A program made the translations under genes and the position numbers. This document shows, piece by piece, positions 55,523 through 63,750 of a stretch of DNA of 64,000 nucleotides. How positions within the stretch are numbered: the first letter of the stretch is position 1; each line of letters begins with the position of its first letter. The stretch is taken from positions 204,075 to 268,074 of the forward strand of contig DKPQ01000025.1 of assembly GCA_002471275.1 (NCBI GenBank), written 5' to 3'. Below the pieces are notes generated by a model. It was not told the origin of the DNA. It saw only the letters and a program-made list of their open reading frames with translations, and did not search any database. The stretch is from Flammeovirgaceae bacterium UBA7330. GTDB lineage: Bacteria > Bacteroidota > Bacteroidia > Cytophagales > Cyclobacteriaceae.

Positions 55523-56635
55523 TTATCTCACAGCAATACCCACACCACCGGTGATGGTGCTGTATTTCTGCGCGGTGTAGTCGAAGTGGAAGGTGAATAC
55601 TGCCAATTTCAATCTACCACCAATAGTAAACCTTGGCCCTCCGGAGCCTTCGAAAGTCAGGTCAATGGGATCTGTAATGGTATAAGTTTCAGTCTGAGAT
55701 GCTGGTGGAGTGATTTCATAGATGTAATCTCCTTTCACCGCAATTTTAGTGCTCACAATATTGAATCCTACTCCGGCATAGGGAGTGAAAACAGTAAGTT
55801 TCTTAGAGATCAATGCCTGAATGGTCGTGGCACTGGCAATAAACTCCCCATAGTTTTCAGAATTTGGATCACTATAGAATCGTGTTTGTGTACCCAGAGT
55901 ACCAGTTTGTTCACTATCAACATCCAACAGGAGGGTAGAAGTAATTTTGGTCGTTCCAAAAAAACCTGAAAGATCAAATGGAAGATTTTTAATACCCGGG
56001 ATCCACTGTTTGAAGTCATGCAGTACCCCAATACCAAACATTTTAATGCTGAAGTCATCGACATTGATTTCCGGCAATAGTCTTATTTTCAAATCTGTAT
56101 TCTTGAAAACTCCAATACCCAGGTTCACTGTTGGTATGGGTAAACCAGTTACCACAGGGACTTCTTCCAGGTCTATTCCATCCGGCACATCAAATTCGAT
56201 GTCTTCATTGATAGGAATGTTTTGTCCATTGTATTGTATGTTGCCCGCTTCAACGATCAATCTTTCATTCGGTGCATCTCCACCTACCATGGTAGGAAGC
56301 GTAGTTTCATTTCCTGGCTCAAGTCTCATATTTTGAAACTGGCTCTCCACAAAGAGGAAAGTTCTTTCTGCTTCCGGAATCTGCGCCATGTTGAATGAGA
56401 ATGTCAGATCAACACCCAGAGTTTTATGTGCTTTGGCCGTATTGTACCAGCCATTGGCCAGTCCATTTCCAAGTGAATTCATGGCTGGTGCCAGGTAGCT
56501 TTCCAGATAAGTATTGGCGTCCTGGGCTCCCGCCGCAATGATTTCACCGAAATCCTGTGCTTTAACTGATGCTCCACAAAGTAGGATCGCTCCAACTAAT
56601 AGGGATTGAACTGATTTTTTTAAATTAGGTATCAT
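55523..56635 (-). CDS. DUF6588 family outer membrane protein
   Basis: A 370-residue exported protein with a signal peptide ending ASVKAQ. The start DFGEIIAAGAQDANTYLESYL and GNGLANGWYNTAKAHKTLGV match DUF6588, a Bacteroidota family of predicted beta-barrels. The last strand, YSTITGGVGIAVR, lacks a terminal aromatic. Function unknown. It has both a terminator and a promoter-like -7 box. Confidence 0.85.
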   Translation of the reverse strand: MIPNLKKSVQSLLVGAILLCGASVKAQDFGEIIAAGAQDANTYLESYLAPAMNSLGNGLANGWYNTAKAHKTLGVDLTFSFNMAQIPEAERTFLFVESQFQNMRLEPGNETTLPTMVGGDAPNERLIVEAGNIQYNGQNIPINEDIEFDVPDGIDLEEVPVVTGLPIPTVNLGIGVFKNTDLKIRLLPEINVDDFSIKMFGIGVLHDFKQWIPGIKNLPFDLSGFFGTTKITSTLLLDVDSEQTGTLGTQTRFYSDPNSENYGEFIASATTIQALISKKLTVFTPYAGVGFNIVSTKIAVKGDYIYEITPPASQTETYTITDPIDLTFEGSGGPRFTIGGRLKLAVFTFHFDYTAQKYSTITGGVGIAVR

Positions 56636-56672
56636 TATTCTAAGGTTAAAATTCGATTTAGGCCGATTTATT

Positions 56673-56680
56673 CAAATGTA
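56673..56680 (-). promoter_or_regulatory. Candidate -7 box for the DUF6588 gene
   Basis: Read on the minus strand, TACATTTG matches TAnnTTTG fully, about 38 bp before the start. About 19-20 bp further up there is TTTA/CTTT, a partial -33 element. Confidence 0.45.
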
Positions 56681-56925
56681 TTCTTTTATTGAGAAACTTT
56701 AAAGAACTACTAATTTACAATTTTCGCACATCTGAACGACTTTTCATTACAAAAAGGGATTAATTTAAGAAAATACTGTGATTTTCAAAGATTCACCTAC
56801 GGTTGTTTTAGGTGAAATGCCGGCTGGTTGGCTTATTTATTGGTTGAAATTTATTTTTCATGTCCCTATTCCGGCTTTTCTTTTTGGTCCGCACCTTTAC
56901 TAAATTGCATATAAAATCACCTGAA

Positions 56926-57672
56926 ATGAAAAAATTACTAATCCTGGCTTTGCTGGCGGTTATCGTCTATCCAGCCAGTGCGCAATTAAACCTTAAGAAA
57001 AAGTTTGAAAGGAAGGCTGATGAGGTCGTTGATGATCTCCTTTTTGGTAAAAAGAAGAAAGACAAAGATTCAGGGACTTCTCCTTCTTCTCAATCAGGAG
57101 AGGCCAGCGAAACCTATCAATCAGAAAATGAGAATGCCCCCAATGGAGGCTATGTGAGAAAACCCGTTGACTATGGGAGAATGAATACCGGTGCGACGGT
57201 TCATTTCAGAGACCTGATTGACTTCCTGCCTGATGATGTAGGATCATTTTCACTTTCCGATAAGCCCGATGGTGCCAGTATGCGCTTTGGTGAGGCTAGC
57301 TACAGCTATGCTTCCAAACAATACAGCAATGGGGATGATGAAATGTCTATCATGATCTATGACTACCTGTTTACCGGAGCCATGTTTGGAGCCTATGCCA
57401 ATGCCTATGAGTATGAAACCACAGAAGGTATCATGAAATCTGTGGAAGTTGAAGGTTACCCCGGTTGGTTCTCTACCACCTATGAATCAGGTGAGGCCCA
57501 GCTGATGTTGGTGATCAACAATCGGTTCATGCTGAATATTAATCGGCGTGGGGCCACTGAATCTGAATTGAATGGATATGCAGGTACCCTTGAACTGAGC
57601 AAATTACCTGAAGGACAAGCCATAGAGGAAGAAGTAGCCGATGAGGATTCTGAAGGCTCTGGGAATGAATAG
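56926..57672 (+). CDS. Hypothetical secreted protein
   Basis: A 248-residue protein starting at ATG 56926 with the signal peptide MKKLLILALLAVIVYPASAQ; a longer frame upstream adds 22 residues and hides the leader. The N-terminal mature part is charged and low-complexity (KKKFERKADEVVDDLLFGKK, then a Ser-rich linker), followed by a compact domain at about residues 75-230 and an acidic tail. It resembles unassigned Bacteroidota exported proteins. It is 34 bp before waaA. Confidence 0.65.
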   Translation: MKKLLILALLAVIVYPASAQLNLKKKFERKADEVVDDLLFGKKKKDKDSGTSPSSQSGEASETYQSENENAPNGGYVRKPVDYGRMNTGATVHFRDLIDFLPDDVGSFSLSDKPDGASMRFGEASYSYASKQYSNGDDEMSIMIYDYLFTGAMFGAYANAYEYETTEGIMKSVEVEGYPGWFSTTYESGEAQLMLVINNRFMLNINRRGATESELNGYAGTLELSKLPEGQAIEEEVADEDSEGSGNE

Positions 57673-57706
57673 GAACCAGTCCCTGTTCATGGTGTTAAAT
57701 TAATTT

Positions 57707-58942
57707 ATGCTGTTTTTATATCGACTAAGTTTAGCTGGGTACCGGGGAGTTGTATGGATCTTTTCATTCATCAATACAAAAGCTAAACACTTCCGTGAAG
57801 GAAGAAAGGGTGTTTTAAAACAGCTTGAACAATCGATAAAAACGGATAAAAAGATCATCTGGATCCATGCTGCCTCGGTTGGAGAGTTTGAGCAGGGGAG
57901 GCCTTTGATCGAATCCATCAGGAAGGAAAAGATCGATTGTTTTATCCTATTGACCTTTTATTCTCCTTCGGGATATCAGCTTCGTAAAAACTACGACCAG
58001 GTAGATCATGTGTCGTATTTGCCCATGGATTCACCCGGAAATGCCCGGAAGTTCATTTCCATTGTGGACCCGACGCTGGTAGTCTTCATCAAATATGAGT
58101 TTTGGTATTACTATATGAAAGTGCTCCAGGACAGGGGCATTCCAACGATTTTCATCTCCTGCATCCTGAGAGAAAAGCATTTCCTGTTTGGTCCGTTTGG
58201 TCGTTTTTATCAGAAAGTATTGAAAGGCATTGACCACTATTATGTGCAGGACGAGCTTACCGGGAAGCAGTTGGCGGGTATTGGGATAGACCAGTATACC
58301 GTATGCGGGGACACCCGGTTTGACCGGGTGGTAGAGATTGCAGCGCATGCGGGGGCCGTTCCATTGGTGGAGTCCTTCATCAATAAGGAGGAAGTCGTGG
58401 TGATTGGCAGCGCCTGGGATTCAGACCTCGAAGTGATCAAACCATTTATCCTTGAGTATGCAGACCAGCTGAAATTTATCATTGCGCCACACAACATAGA
58501 GGAGCATCACCTGGAACCGTTTGACCGGTTGCCACATAGCATACGGTACTCACAGCTCACGAAAGGAGATAACTCGGATCATCGAATACTCATCATCGAC
58601 AACATCGGGATGCTCTCCCGGTTGTACCGGTACGGTCGCTTTGCCCTGGTGGGAGGCGCTTTCAACGGAACGTTGCACAACGTGCTGGAAGCTGCTGTGT
58701 ATGGTATCCCCGTCTTTTTCGGGCAGCATGAAAACAACCGAAAGTTTCTGGAGGCCAAAGGGCTGATCCAGTCCGGTGGTGGGTTTTCGTTTGCAGATGC
58801 TGAGGAGCTTACCACGATGTTTACCTCCATCCGTGGGAACGAATCCAAATATCAGCAGGCCGCCAATGCTGCAGGAGATTTTGTGAAGGGAGGCACCGGT
58901 GCCACCGCATTGATCACCCAAAAGGTCAAAAAATACCTATGA
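57707..58942 (+). CDS. waaA: 3-deoxy-D-manno-octulosonic acid transferase
   Basis: A 411-residue membrane-associated GT30 enzyme that adds KDO to lipid IVA. Family features are IWIHAASVGEFEQGRPLIE, LLTFYSPSGYQLRKNY, CGDTRFDRV, and ALVGGAFNGTLHNVLEAAVYGIPVFFGQHENNRK (about residues 316-350). It overlaps rsgA by 4 bp (ATGA). Confidence 0.94.
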   Translation: MLFLYRLSLAGYRGVVWIFSFINTKAKHFREGRKGVLKQLEQSIKTDKKIIWIHAASVGEFEQGRPLIESIRKEKIDCFILLTFYSPSGYQLRKNYDQVDHVSYLPMDSPGNARKFISIVDPTLVVFIKYEFWYYYMKVLQDRGIPTIFISCILREKHFLFGPFGRFYQKVLKGIDHYYVQDELTGKQLAGIGIDQYTVCGDTRFDRVVEIAAHAGAVPLVESFINKEEVVVIGSAWDSDLEVIKPFILEYADQLKFIIAPHNIEEHHLEPFDRLPHSIRYSQLTKGDNSDHRILIIDNIGMLSRLYRYGRFALVGGAFNGTLHNVLEAAVYGIPVFFGQHENNRKFLEAKGLIQSGGGFSFADAEELTTMFTSIRGNESKYQQAANAAGDFVKGGTGATALITQKVKKYL

Positions 58943-59853
58943 AAGGCCTGGTGATCAAATCGACGGGCTCGTGGTACCGGGTAAAGGCAGGTGAAGAAAT
59001 CGTCGATGCCCGGTTGATCGGGAAATTTAAGCTGGAAGATAAAAAGATCACCAATCCCATTGCAGTGGGAGATGAAGTGATGCTGGAAGCCAATCCCGGC
59101 GGGACCAACGAATGGATGATCAAAGATATCCTACCGAGGAAAAACTACATCATCCGGAAATCACCCCGTAAGAAGGGACATGACCACCTCATTGCTACCA
59201 ATGTGGACCAGGCCCTGATGATTGCCACGCTGAAGATGCCCAGGACCTCGTTGGGTTTTATCGATCGCTTCCTGGTGACTCTGGAAGCCTTTCGGATCCC
59301 AGGTATCATCTTCTTCAACAAGACCGACCTGCTGAAAGAGAAAGATAAGGAAGTGTTGATCGACCTGGCTTCGCGATACAAAGACATTGGCTACGAGTGC
59401 ACATTTGGGTCGGTGAAGCATAACCAGTTGGGGGGCATCGAGGAGTTGCTCAGAGATAAGGTCACGCTGTTGTCCGGTCATTCCGGCTCAGGCAAATCCT
59501 CCCTGATCAATGCCCTGGTGCCGGGGACTGAGCAAAAAGTCACTGAGGTATCCGGTTTTGCCAACAAGGGTGTGCATACGACCACCTTTGCCGAGATGTT
59601 TTTTGGTGGAGGCATGGCCCTTATCGATACACCCGGTATCAAAGAGCTCGGTCTGGCTGAGGTAGAGCCCGAAGAGCTGGGGCATTACTTCCCGGAGATG
59701 CGTGCCTTACTGGGAAAATGCAAATTCAATAACTGTCTGCATGTAGAAGAGCCCGGCTGCGCTGTGAAGGATGCCCTGGAGGCAGGAGACATCTACTACG
59801 AGCGCTACATCAGCTACCTCTCCATGCTGGAAGACGAGGACAACAGGAGGTGA
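58939..59853 (+). CDS. rsgA: Ribosome small subunit-dependent GTPase A
   Basis: A 304-residue circularly permuted GTPase: an OB fold comes first, G4 (NKTDLL) precedes G1 (GHSGSGKSSLIN) and G3 (DTPGIKEL), and the C-terminal zinc module is CKFNNCLHVEEPGC. It helps mature the 30S subunit. The start overlaps waaA; the gene ends 6 bp before a convergent zinc-ribbon gene. Confidence 0.95.
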   Translation: MKGLVIKSTGSWYRVKAGEEIVDARLIGKFKLEDKKITNPIAVGDEVMLEANPGGTNEWMIKDILPRKNYIIRKSPRKKGHDHLIATNVDQALMIATLKMPRTSLGFIDRFLVTLEAFRIPGIIFFNKTDLLKEKDKEVLIDLASRYKDIGYECTFGSVKHNQLGGIEELLRDKVTLLSGHSGSGKSSLINALVPGTEQKVTEVSGFANKGVHTTTFAEMFFGGGMALIDTPGIKELGLAEVEPEELGHYFPEMRALLGKCKFNNCLHVEEPGCAVKDALEAGDIYYERYISYLSMLEDEDNRR

Positions 59854-59859
59854 GAACCG

Positions 59860-60270
59860 CTATAATAGCCAGGGGTCGGCACGATCTGTAAACGTTTGTT
59901 TTTGTATAATCATGACCTTGCGGACGGGACGTTGTTCATTGAGCGACCTTTCAACGAGCGGCATATAGCCATAATCATAGCAGAAAAAATACAGTTTACC
60001 TGGTTTACCAAAGAAGGAAGTATAGTAGCCGAAATCAAAGCCCATTTCATCAAGCACCTCTTTCCGGACTGTTGCCTTTCCGATCGGGCAGAGTGATTTG
60101 AGTATGGTCCGATTGCGCCGCAGTTGTGCATTTATCTCCTGCATTCTTTGTTCGTGTGGCGCTTTGTTGCGGTTGTTATGTGTGGCTCTGCACTGATCGC
60201 CACAGAATCTTTTATCTGAGCGGCCTGTGAGGGCCTCACCACAATTCAGGCATTTTTTTGTTTGAAGCAT
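59860..60270 (-). CDS. Small zinc-ribbon protein
   Basis: A 136-residue protein with an N-terminal four-cysteine ribbon, CLNCGEALTGRSDKRFCGDQC, followed by a basic helix (RATHNNRNKAPHEQRMQEIN) and a domain of about 75 residues (LCPIGKATVRKEVLDEMGFD to GKLYFFCYDYGYMPL). Similar ribbon proteins are common in Bacteroidota and are not assigned a function. Its start shares the 91-bp palindrome-rich gap with the recombinase gene, so both could answer to the same operator. Confidence 0.75.
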   Translation of the reverse strand: MLQTKKCLNCGEALTGRSDKRFCGDQCRATHNNRNKAPHEQRMQEINAQLRRNRTILKSLCPIGKATVRKEVLDEMGFDFGYYTSFFGKPGKLYFFCYDYGYMPLVERSLNEQRPVRKVMIIQKQTFTDRADPWLL

Positions 60271-60308
60271 TTAGAGATGGTTTATCCAGACAAGTTAATA
60301 TACGAATT

Positions 60309-60363
60309 ATTATCCGGATATATTCGGTTATAAACGGATATATCCGTTTATAAATCGGATAAT
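60309..60363. promoter_or_regulatory. Palindrome cluster before the tyrosine recombinase
   Basis: Five copies of TATCCG/CGGATA lie at 60311, 60315, 60335, 60341 and 60356. The middle pair forms a perfect 26-bp palindrome at 60328-60353, and ATTATCCG at 60309 is mirrored by CGGATAAT at 60356-60363, which overlaps the recombinase ATG at 60362. The spacing suggests a protein-binding operator or recombinase-binding array controlling both divergent genes. Confidence 0.6.
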
Positions 60364-61261
60364 GAGTCTTGAAGTTTTCAATTTTAATCCCATGAATCCT
60401 CAGGCAAAACCATACCAGGAGGCACTGGCAACCATGGAAAAGAAGCTGATCGTACAGCGGTACAGTGAATCGACGATCAATATTTACCGATACATGTTTC
60501 GGGAGTTTCTCAAGTATTTATATCCAATGCCCCTTCATAAGGTGACGTTGGAAGATATCACCAGGTACCATCATTTTTTGGTTGTTAAAAGGAATGTTTC
60601 GCGTTCTTATCAAAACCAGAGCATTAATTCGATCAAGTTTTATTTAGAGCAGGTAGCAGGGATGGACCGGACTGTCTATGAGCTGGAGCGGCCTAAAAAG
60701 GAACAAAAGCTACCGACTGTTCTTTCGCAGGAGGAAATTGGAAGATTATTAAGCCGGGTGAATAACTTAAAACACAAAGCGATACTGGTGACCATATATA
60801 GTTGTGGACTGAGGATATCGGAATTGCTCAATTTACAGATCGGGGATGTAGACAGTGATCGTATGGAGGTAAGGATCAGGGGAGGAAAGGGGAAAAAAGA
60901 CCGGATTACAATCCTTTCCCCATTGCTGCTAAAGCTTCTTCGTATGTATTTTAAGGCATACAGACCTGTAAAATATTTATTTGAAGGACCCAATGGCGGA
61001 CCTTATTCAGCCAGCAGCATCAGAAAAATCCTGGAAAGGGCTGTGAAGCGGGCTGGTATACAGAAAAGTGTTGTTGTGCATACCCTCAGACATAGTTTTG
61101 GCACTCATTTACTTGAAAATGGCACCAATCTGAGGTATATCCAGGTACTGATGGGGCATGGAAGTCCGAAAACCACGGAAATATATACCCACGTAGCCCA
61201 GGGAGACATTCATAAAGTGGTAAGTCCGCTAGATCATTTGAATGCAACGGGGTATATTTGA
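60362..61261 (+). CDS. Xer-like tyrosine recombinase of an integron-like cassette array
   Basis: A 299-residue tyrosine recombinase. The N-terminal SAM-like DNA-binding domain covers about residues 17-110 (YQEALATMEKKLIVQRYSES), the catalytic domain the rest. Catalytic residues are R151 (CGLRISE), the beta-hairpin Lys in GGKGKKDR, H240 and R243 (HTLRHSF), H266 (MGHGSP) and nucleophile Y275 (IYTHV). It ends with VVSPLDHL, reminiscent of IntI endings. Box I to box II spans 89 residues, as in XerC/D; the additional helix of integron integrases, which makes this spacing about 130 in IntI1, is missing. It reads toward the cassette array, and its stop lies 32 bp before the first cassette boundary. 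Confidence 0.88.
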   Translation: MSLEVFNFNPMNPQAKPYQEALATMEKKLIVQRYSESTINIYRYMFREFLKYLYPMPLHKVTLEDITRYHHFLVVKRNVSRSYQNQSINSIKFYLEQVAGMDRTVYELERPKKEQKLPTVLSQEEIGRLLSRVNNLKHKAILVTIYSCGLRISELLNLQIGDVDSDRMEVRIRGGKGKKDRITILSPLLLKLLRMYFKAYRPVKYLFEGPNGGPYSASSIRKILERAVKRAGIQKSVVVHTLRHSFGTHLLENGTNLRYIQVLMGHGSPKTTEIYTHVAQGDIHKVVSPLDHLNATGYI

Positions 61262-61265
61262 TAAG

Positions 61266-61303
61266 GAATAAGTGGAATTCCACTTATTCAAATGTTGTAG
61301 CAC
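61266..61303. other. attI-like junction: 24-bp palindrome plus first cassette boundary
   Basis: A perfect 24-bp palindrome (61266-61289, core AAGTGGAATTCCACTT) starts 5 bp after the recombinase stop. It is followed after AAAT by GTTGTAGCAC (61294-61303), the first cassette boundary in the model. By position this would be the primary insertion site; the palindrome could also be a recombinase-binding site or a weak terminator. Confidence 0.5.
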
Positions 61304-61324
61304 ATAAGAGATCTCGCCCATTCC

Positions 61325-61849
61325 ATGAGAACACTTCTGTTAACACTATTAACCTCGGCATTATTTTATGCCTGCACTTCAAACTCTAACAAGAACTTCG
61401 AACCTATAACTTGGAAAGAATATTTTGCTGATTCCAGTTACCTCCAAAACTATGCGAAGCTGGTCGACTTTGATACTATGTATGATTCAGTAAAATTTTG
61501 TCGACCAAAATCTGATTCAGTTTTCATTGATACCAAGTACATATATCTACCTGATGTGGTAAACAAGAACGTAAGAATTGACTTTTACGGAGATAGTATT
61601 CAAATAGAACTGAACAAACCGATAGGCCAATGGATTGGTGTCATTGAAACAGATTTGGGAGCTAAGAACTTAAATAGAGCAATTTGGGGACCTGACGAAT
61701 CTGAACTTCCTAGAACGATGACAATTCATAAGGATTCAATTAACTCTTCATTCATATTCGTCGACGATTGGGATATAAAGCATATATCCGATTCAACTGG
61801 AGTAAGTGTCCACAGGCTGTATTTCACTCACATCTACGAACAAAAATGA
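61325..61849 (+). CDS. Hypothetical lipoprotein in cassette 1
   Basis: A 174-residue protein with leader and lipobox (LLTLLTSALFYAC). The mature part is rich in Asp, Tyr and Ser, contains beta-rich stretches such as NVRIDFYGDSIQIELNKPIG, and matches no family I recognise. The start lies 31 bp inside the cassette boundary. The gene is visibly more AT-rich than the chromosomal genes to the left. It overlaps the next gene by 4 bp (ATGA). Confidence 0.7.
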   Translation: MRTLLLTLLTSALFYACTSNSNKNFEPITWKEYFADSSYLQNYAKLVDFDTMYDSVKFCRPKSDSVFIDTKYIYLPDVVNKNVRIDFYGDSIQIELNKPIGQWIGVIETDLGAKNLNRAIWGPDESELPRTMTIHKDSINSSFIFVDDWDIKHISDSTGVSVHRLYFTHIYEQK

Positions 61850-62202
61850 GTAATAGCTATATCATATTATTTGTTTTCATAGTTGGTTTTATGGGATCAA
61901 TCCTTTTCCTTCAGATCATTTTTGGAATCGTAAGGGGAAGATGGTTTGGAGCTAAACTTTCCTTTTCAGAATCTTTTTATCTACTTAGAAATTATAATTT
62001 AAGAAGTGATTTTTTAAAAGGGCTTGCAGCATTGAGAGAGGTAGTAGAAATCAAAGTAGACAAAGCTCATAATCTTTATCATTCTAGAATTGACCTTAAA
62101 TCATTGGCTATTGAAATGAAGAAGCCAGAAAATAATGGAAAGCGAGTCGAAAGGGTGGTTGCAGAAATGCAGATAAAAGAAAGAAACGTGCTACAACATT
62201 GA
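61846..62202 (+). CDS. Hypothetical single-pass membrane protein in cassette 1
   Basis: A 118-residue protein with one N-terminal transmembrane helix (YIILFVFIVGFMGSILFLQI) and a basic cytoplasmic part. ATG 61846 is chosen because it overlaps the preceding stop; a longer upstream frame would run through the lipoprotein gene. Its last codons (NVLQH) are encoded inside the R''-like box of the fold-back, as often happens in integron cassettes. No family recognised. Confidence 0.65.
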   Translation: MSNSYIILFVFIVGFMGSILFLQIIFGIVRGRWFGAKLSFSESFYLLRNYNLRSDFLKGLAALREVVEIKVDKAHNLYHSRIDLKSLAIEMKKPENNGKRVERVVAEMQIKERNVLQH

Positions 62203-62423
62203 CTATAGCGCATGGCCTTACGTAGTTCTTCGCTAAAGCCTGTACAACTTGACCACAAAATCTACTCTGTGAAAATTGGAAGTCATCTAAAGTGACCTAG
62301 TCAGGAGCCATTGACTTGCAGAAATGCAGTGCGAATCTGACAGTTGCCTGGCATAGCAGATTTTGTTATTTTGCAGTAATAGCCTGAGTGGGGCCACAGC
62401 GCCATAGTCGGGCGTTAGGAGCC
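62188..62423. repeat. attC-like fold-back 1
   Basis: Outer boxes: GTGCTACAAC (62188-62197) and GTTAGGAGCC (62414-62423), the latter belonging from its second base to the next cassette. Inner boxes: GACTATAGCGC (62201-62211) against GCGCCATAGTC (62399-62409), 10 of 11 pairs, continuing into GGCC on both sides. A third stem pairs ACAAAATCT (62255) with AGATTTTGT (62358). Unpaired spacers of 3 and 4 bases separate outer and inner boxes, as in attC. No convincing gene lies inside. Confidence 0.6.
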
Positions 62424-62432
62424 ATAATCTGC

Positions 62433-62909
62433 ATGACGGAGATCTCAGAACCTTTAGAATTCAAAATTTACGCGAACGATGGATTTGTAAGAATTCAACT
62501 CGCTACAGTATTCGGCTACCCTAACGAAACATGTCATTGGGGAGGTTACGATACACAATCTCAACTGGAAATCAAAAGTCAAGGTTTGACGGTTTTAACC
62601 AACCTCTACATATCAACTGGTGAACTCTATAACTTCTACGAACAACTTTTGAGAGCTTGTGACTCCTTGACCGGAACGGCGAACCTGACATCTTATGAGG
62701 GTAACTTGAATCTCACTTTAACCTTTGACAATCTTGGTCATGCGAACATTGAAGGAAAATATCGAGAATATATCGAACCTTCTTACTCAGTGGAGTTCGA
62801 CATGTCAACAGATCAATCATATCTCAAAGAAACAGTTGGAGAACTAGAAAGGATCTATAAGAAATACGGAAACAATACCGGCATAGCCGGACTAAAAACG
62901 AACTCTTAG
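62433..62909 (+). CDS. Hypothetical protein, WapI/DUF6228-like, in cassette 2
   Basis: A 158-residue protein starting at ATG 62433, 18 bp inside the cassette; a longer upstream frame would lie in the fold-back and is rejected. The body (IYISTGELYNFYEQLLRACDS, then TSYEGNLNLTLTFDNLGHAN and IEGKYREY) resembles the WapI-type immunity and DUF6228 group of small proteins. That resemblance is from memory and moderate. No signal peptide; probably cytoplasmic. Confidence 0.65.
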   Translation: MTEISEPLEFKIYANDGFVRIQLATVFGYPNETCHWGGYDTQSQLEIKSQGLTVLTNLYISTGELYNFYEQLLRACDSLTGTANLTSYEGNLNLTLTFDNLGHANIEGKYREYIEPSYSVEFDMSTDQSYLKETVGELERIYKKYGNNTGIAGLKTNS

Positions 62910-62936
62910 AGATGTTAGGATCAATATGGGACACAG

Positions 62937-63749
62937 ATGGAAGAAGAACTTTTAAGTCTGGAAGAAATCAGAATTGTTGAAGAAGAGGCTCGTAACCCTA
63001 AATACAGTCAACCTAACTTACTTCATTTAGGAAAGAACAAGCTTTCAATTTTTCGAGTCTCATCATCTACGGGACTTATCCTAATAAATGGAAATCAATG
63101 GACAGGTCGTGAACATATTGACTTGCGACATAACCCTTCAATTCGAAAACCATATTGGAAGGAAACAGGCAAACTAGATAACCAATCAAAATTTCATCAT
63201 GCATTACCGCCAATTAGATATCTAGTCGTTGCAGATCTAATCTATAAACCAGAAAACCTTAGACCCGAAAAGAACAATAGACCTGAAGTTTTTGACCTGT
63301 ATATAGGAACTGCTGAACTTCATAACCTCCCAAAAACCGAATACAAATTAGTCACATACAAAGATTCGAAAATCATCCATTCATTTTATGTTAGTTCGAA
63401 CAAGAAACCATTTAACAAAAAGAAAATTTTAGACTTGAGACAGGGTTGGGCAAGTAGCACATATGATCCGATGAACGGGCTTGACACTTATGAAATCCCT
63501 TATTTTGATCAAGGCAATACCGAACGGTTCAAGATTATTCTCAAGACAGACCATTTCAGTGCAACTGACAACTGGTTTGTCCAAGTAAACCTCGAAGATG
63601 GAACACCTTTTTTAACGACTGGCGTTCGCTCAGACCAAATTTCATCAACACTTGAATTTCCATTCAGATCTATTCAACTCAACTTCAGCAACCTAACTTG
63701 GATTGAGAAACTCATAAAGCAAATGCAGGAAGAAAAATATGAGTATTAA
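62937..63749 (+). CDS. Hypothetical protein in cassette 2
   Basis: A 270-residue soluble protein without leader or membrane helix. It has a basic middle (EHIDLRHNPSIRKPYWKETG) and an acidic C-terminal helix (TWIEKLIKQMQEEKYEY). I recognise no family or catalytic motif. It starts 27 bp after the WapI-like gene and its stop TAA ends one base before the closing box GGCTCCTAAC at 63751, so it fits its cassette tightly. Confidence 0.7.
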   Translation: MEEELLSLEEIRIVEEEARNPKYSQPNLLHLGKNKLSIFRVSSSTGLILINGNQWTGREHIDLRHNPSIRKPYWKETGKLDNQSKFHHALPPIRYLVVADLIYKPENLRPEKNNRPEVFDLYIGTAELHNLPKTEYKLVTYKDSKIIHSFYVSSNKKPFNKKKILDLRQGWASSTYDPMNGLDTYEIPYFDQGNTERFKIILKTDHFSATDNWFVQVNLEDGTPFLTTGVRSDQISSTLEFPFRSIQLNFSNLTWIEKLIKQMQEEKYEY

Positions 63750-63750
63750 A

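Larger units (their letters stand above)
61295..62414 (+). mobile_element. Candidate gene cassette 1
   Basis: The unit runs from the G/TTGTAGCAC junction (G at 61294) to the next junction at 62414. Its last 230 bp form a fold-back beginning GTGCTACAAC (62188-62197), the exact complement of GTTGTAGCAC at 61294-61303. Once circular, the unit would restore a complete attC-like site. It holds two small overlapping genes. Confidence 0.6.

Noticed and set aside
62388..62432. N-terminal extension of the WapI-like gene from GTG 62388
   Set aside because: The extension crosses the cassette boundary and lies in the fold-back; ATG 62433 gives a normal start inside the cassette.
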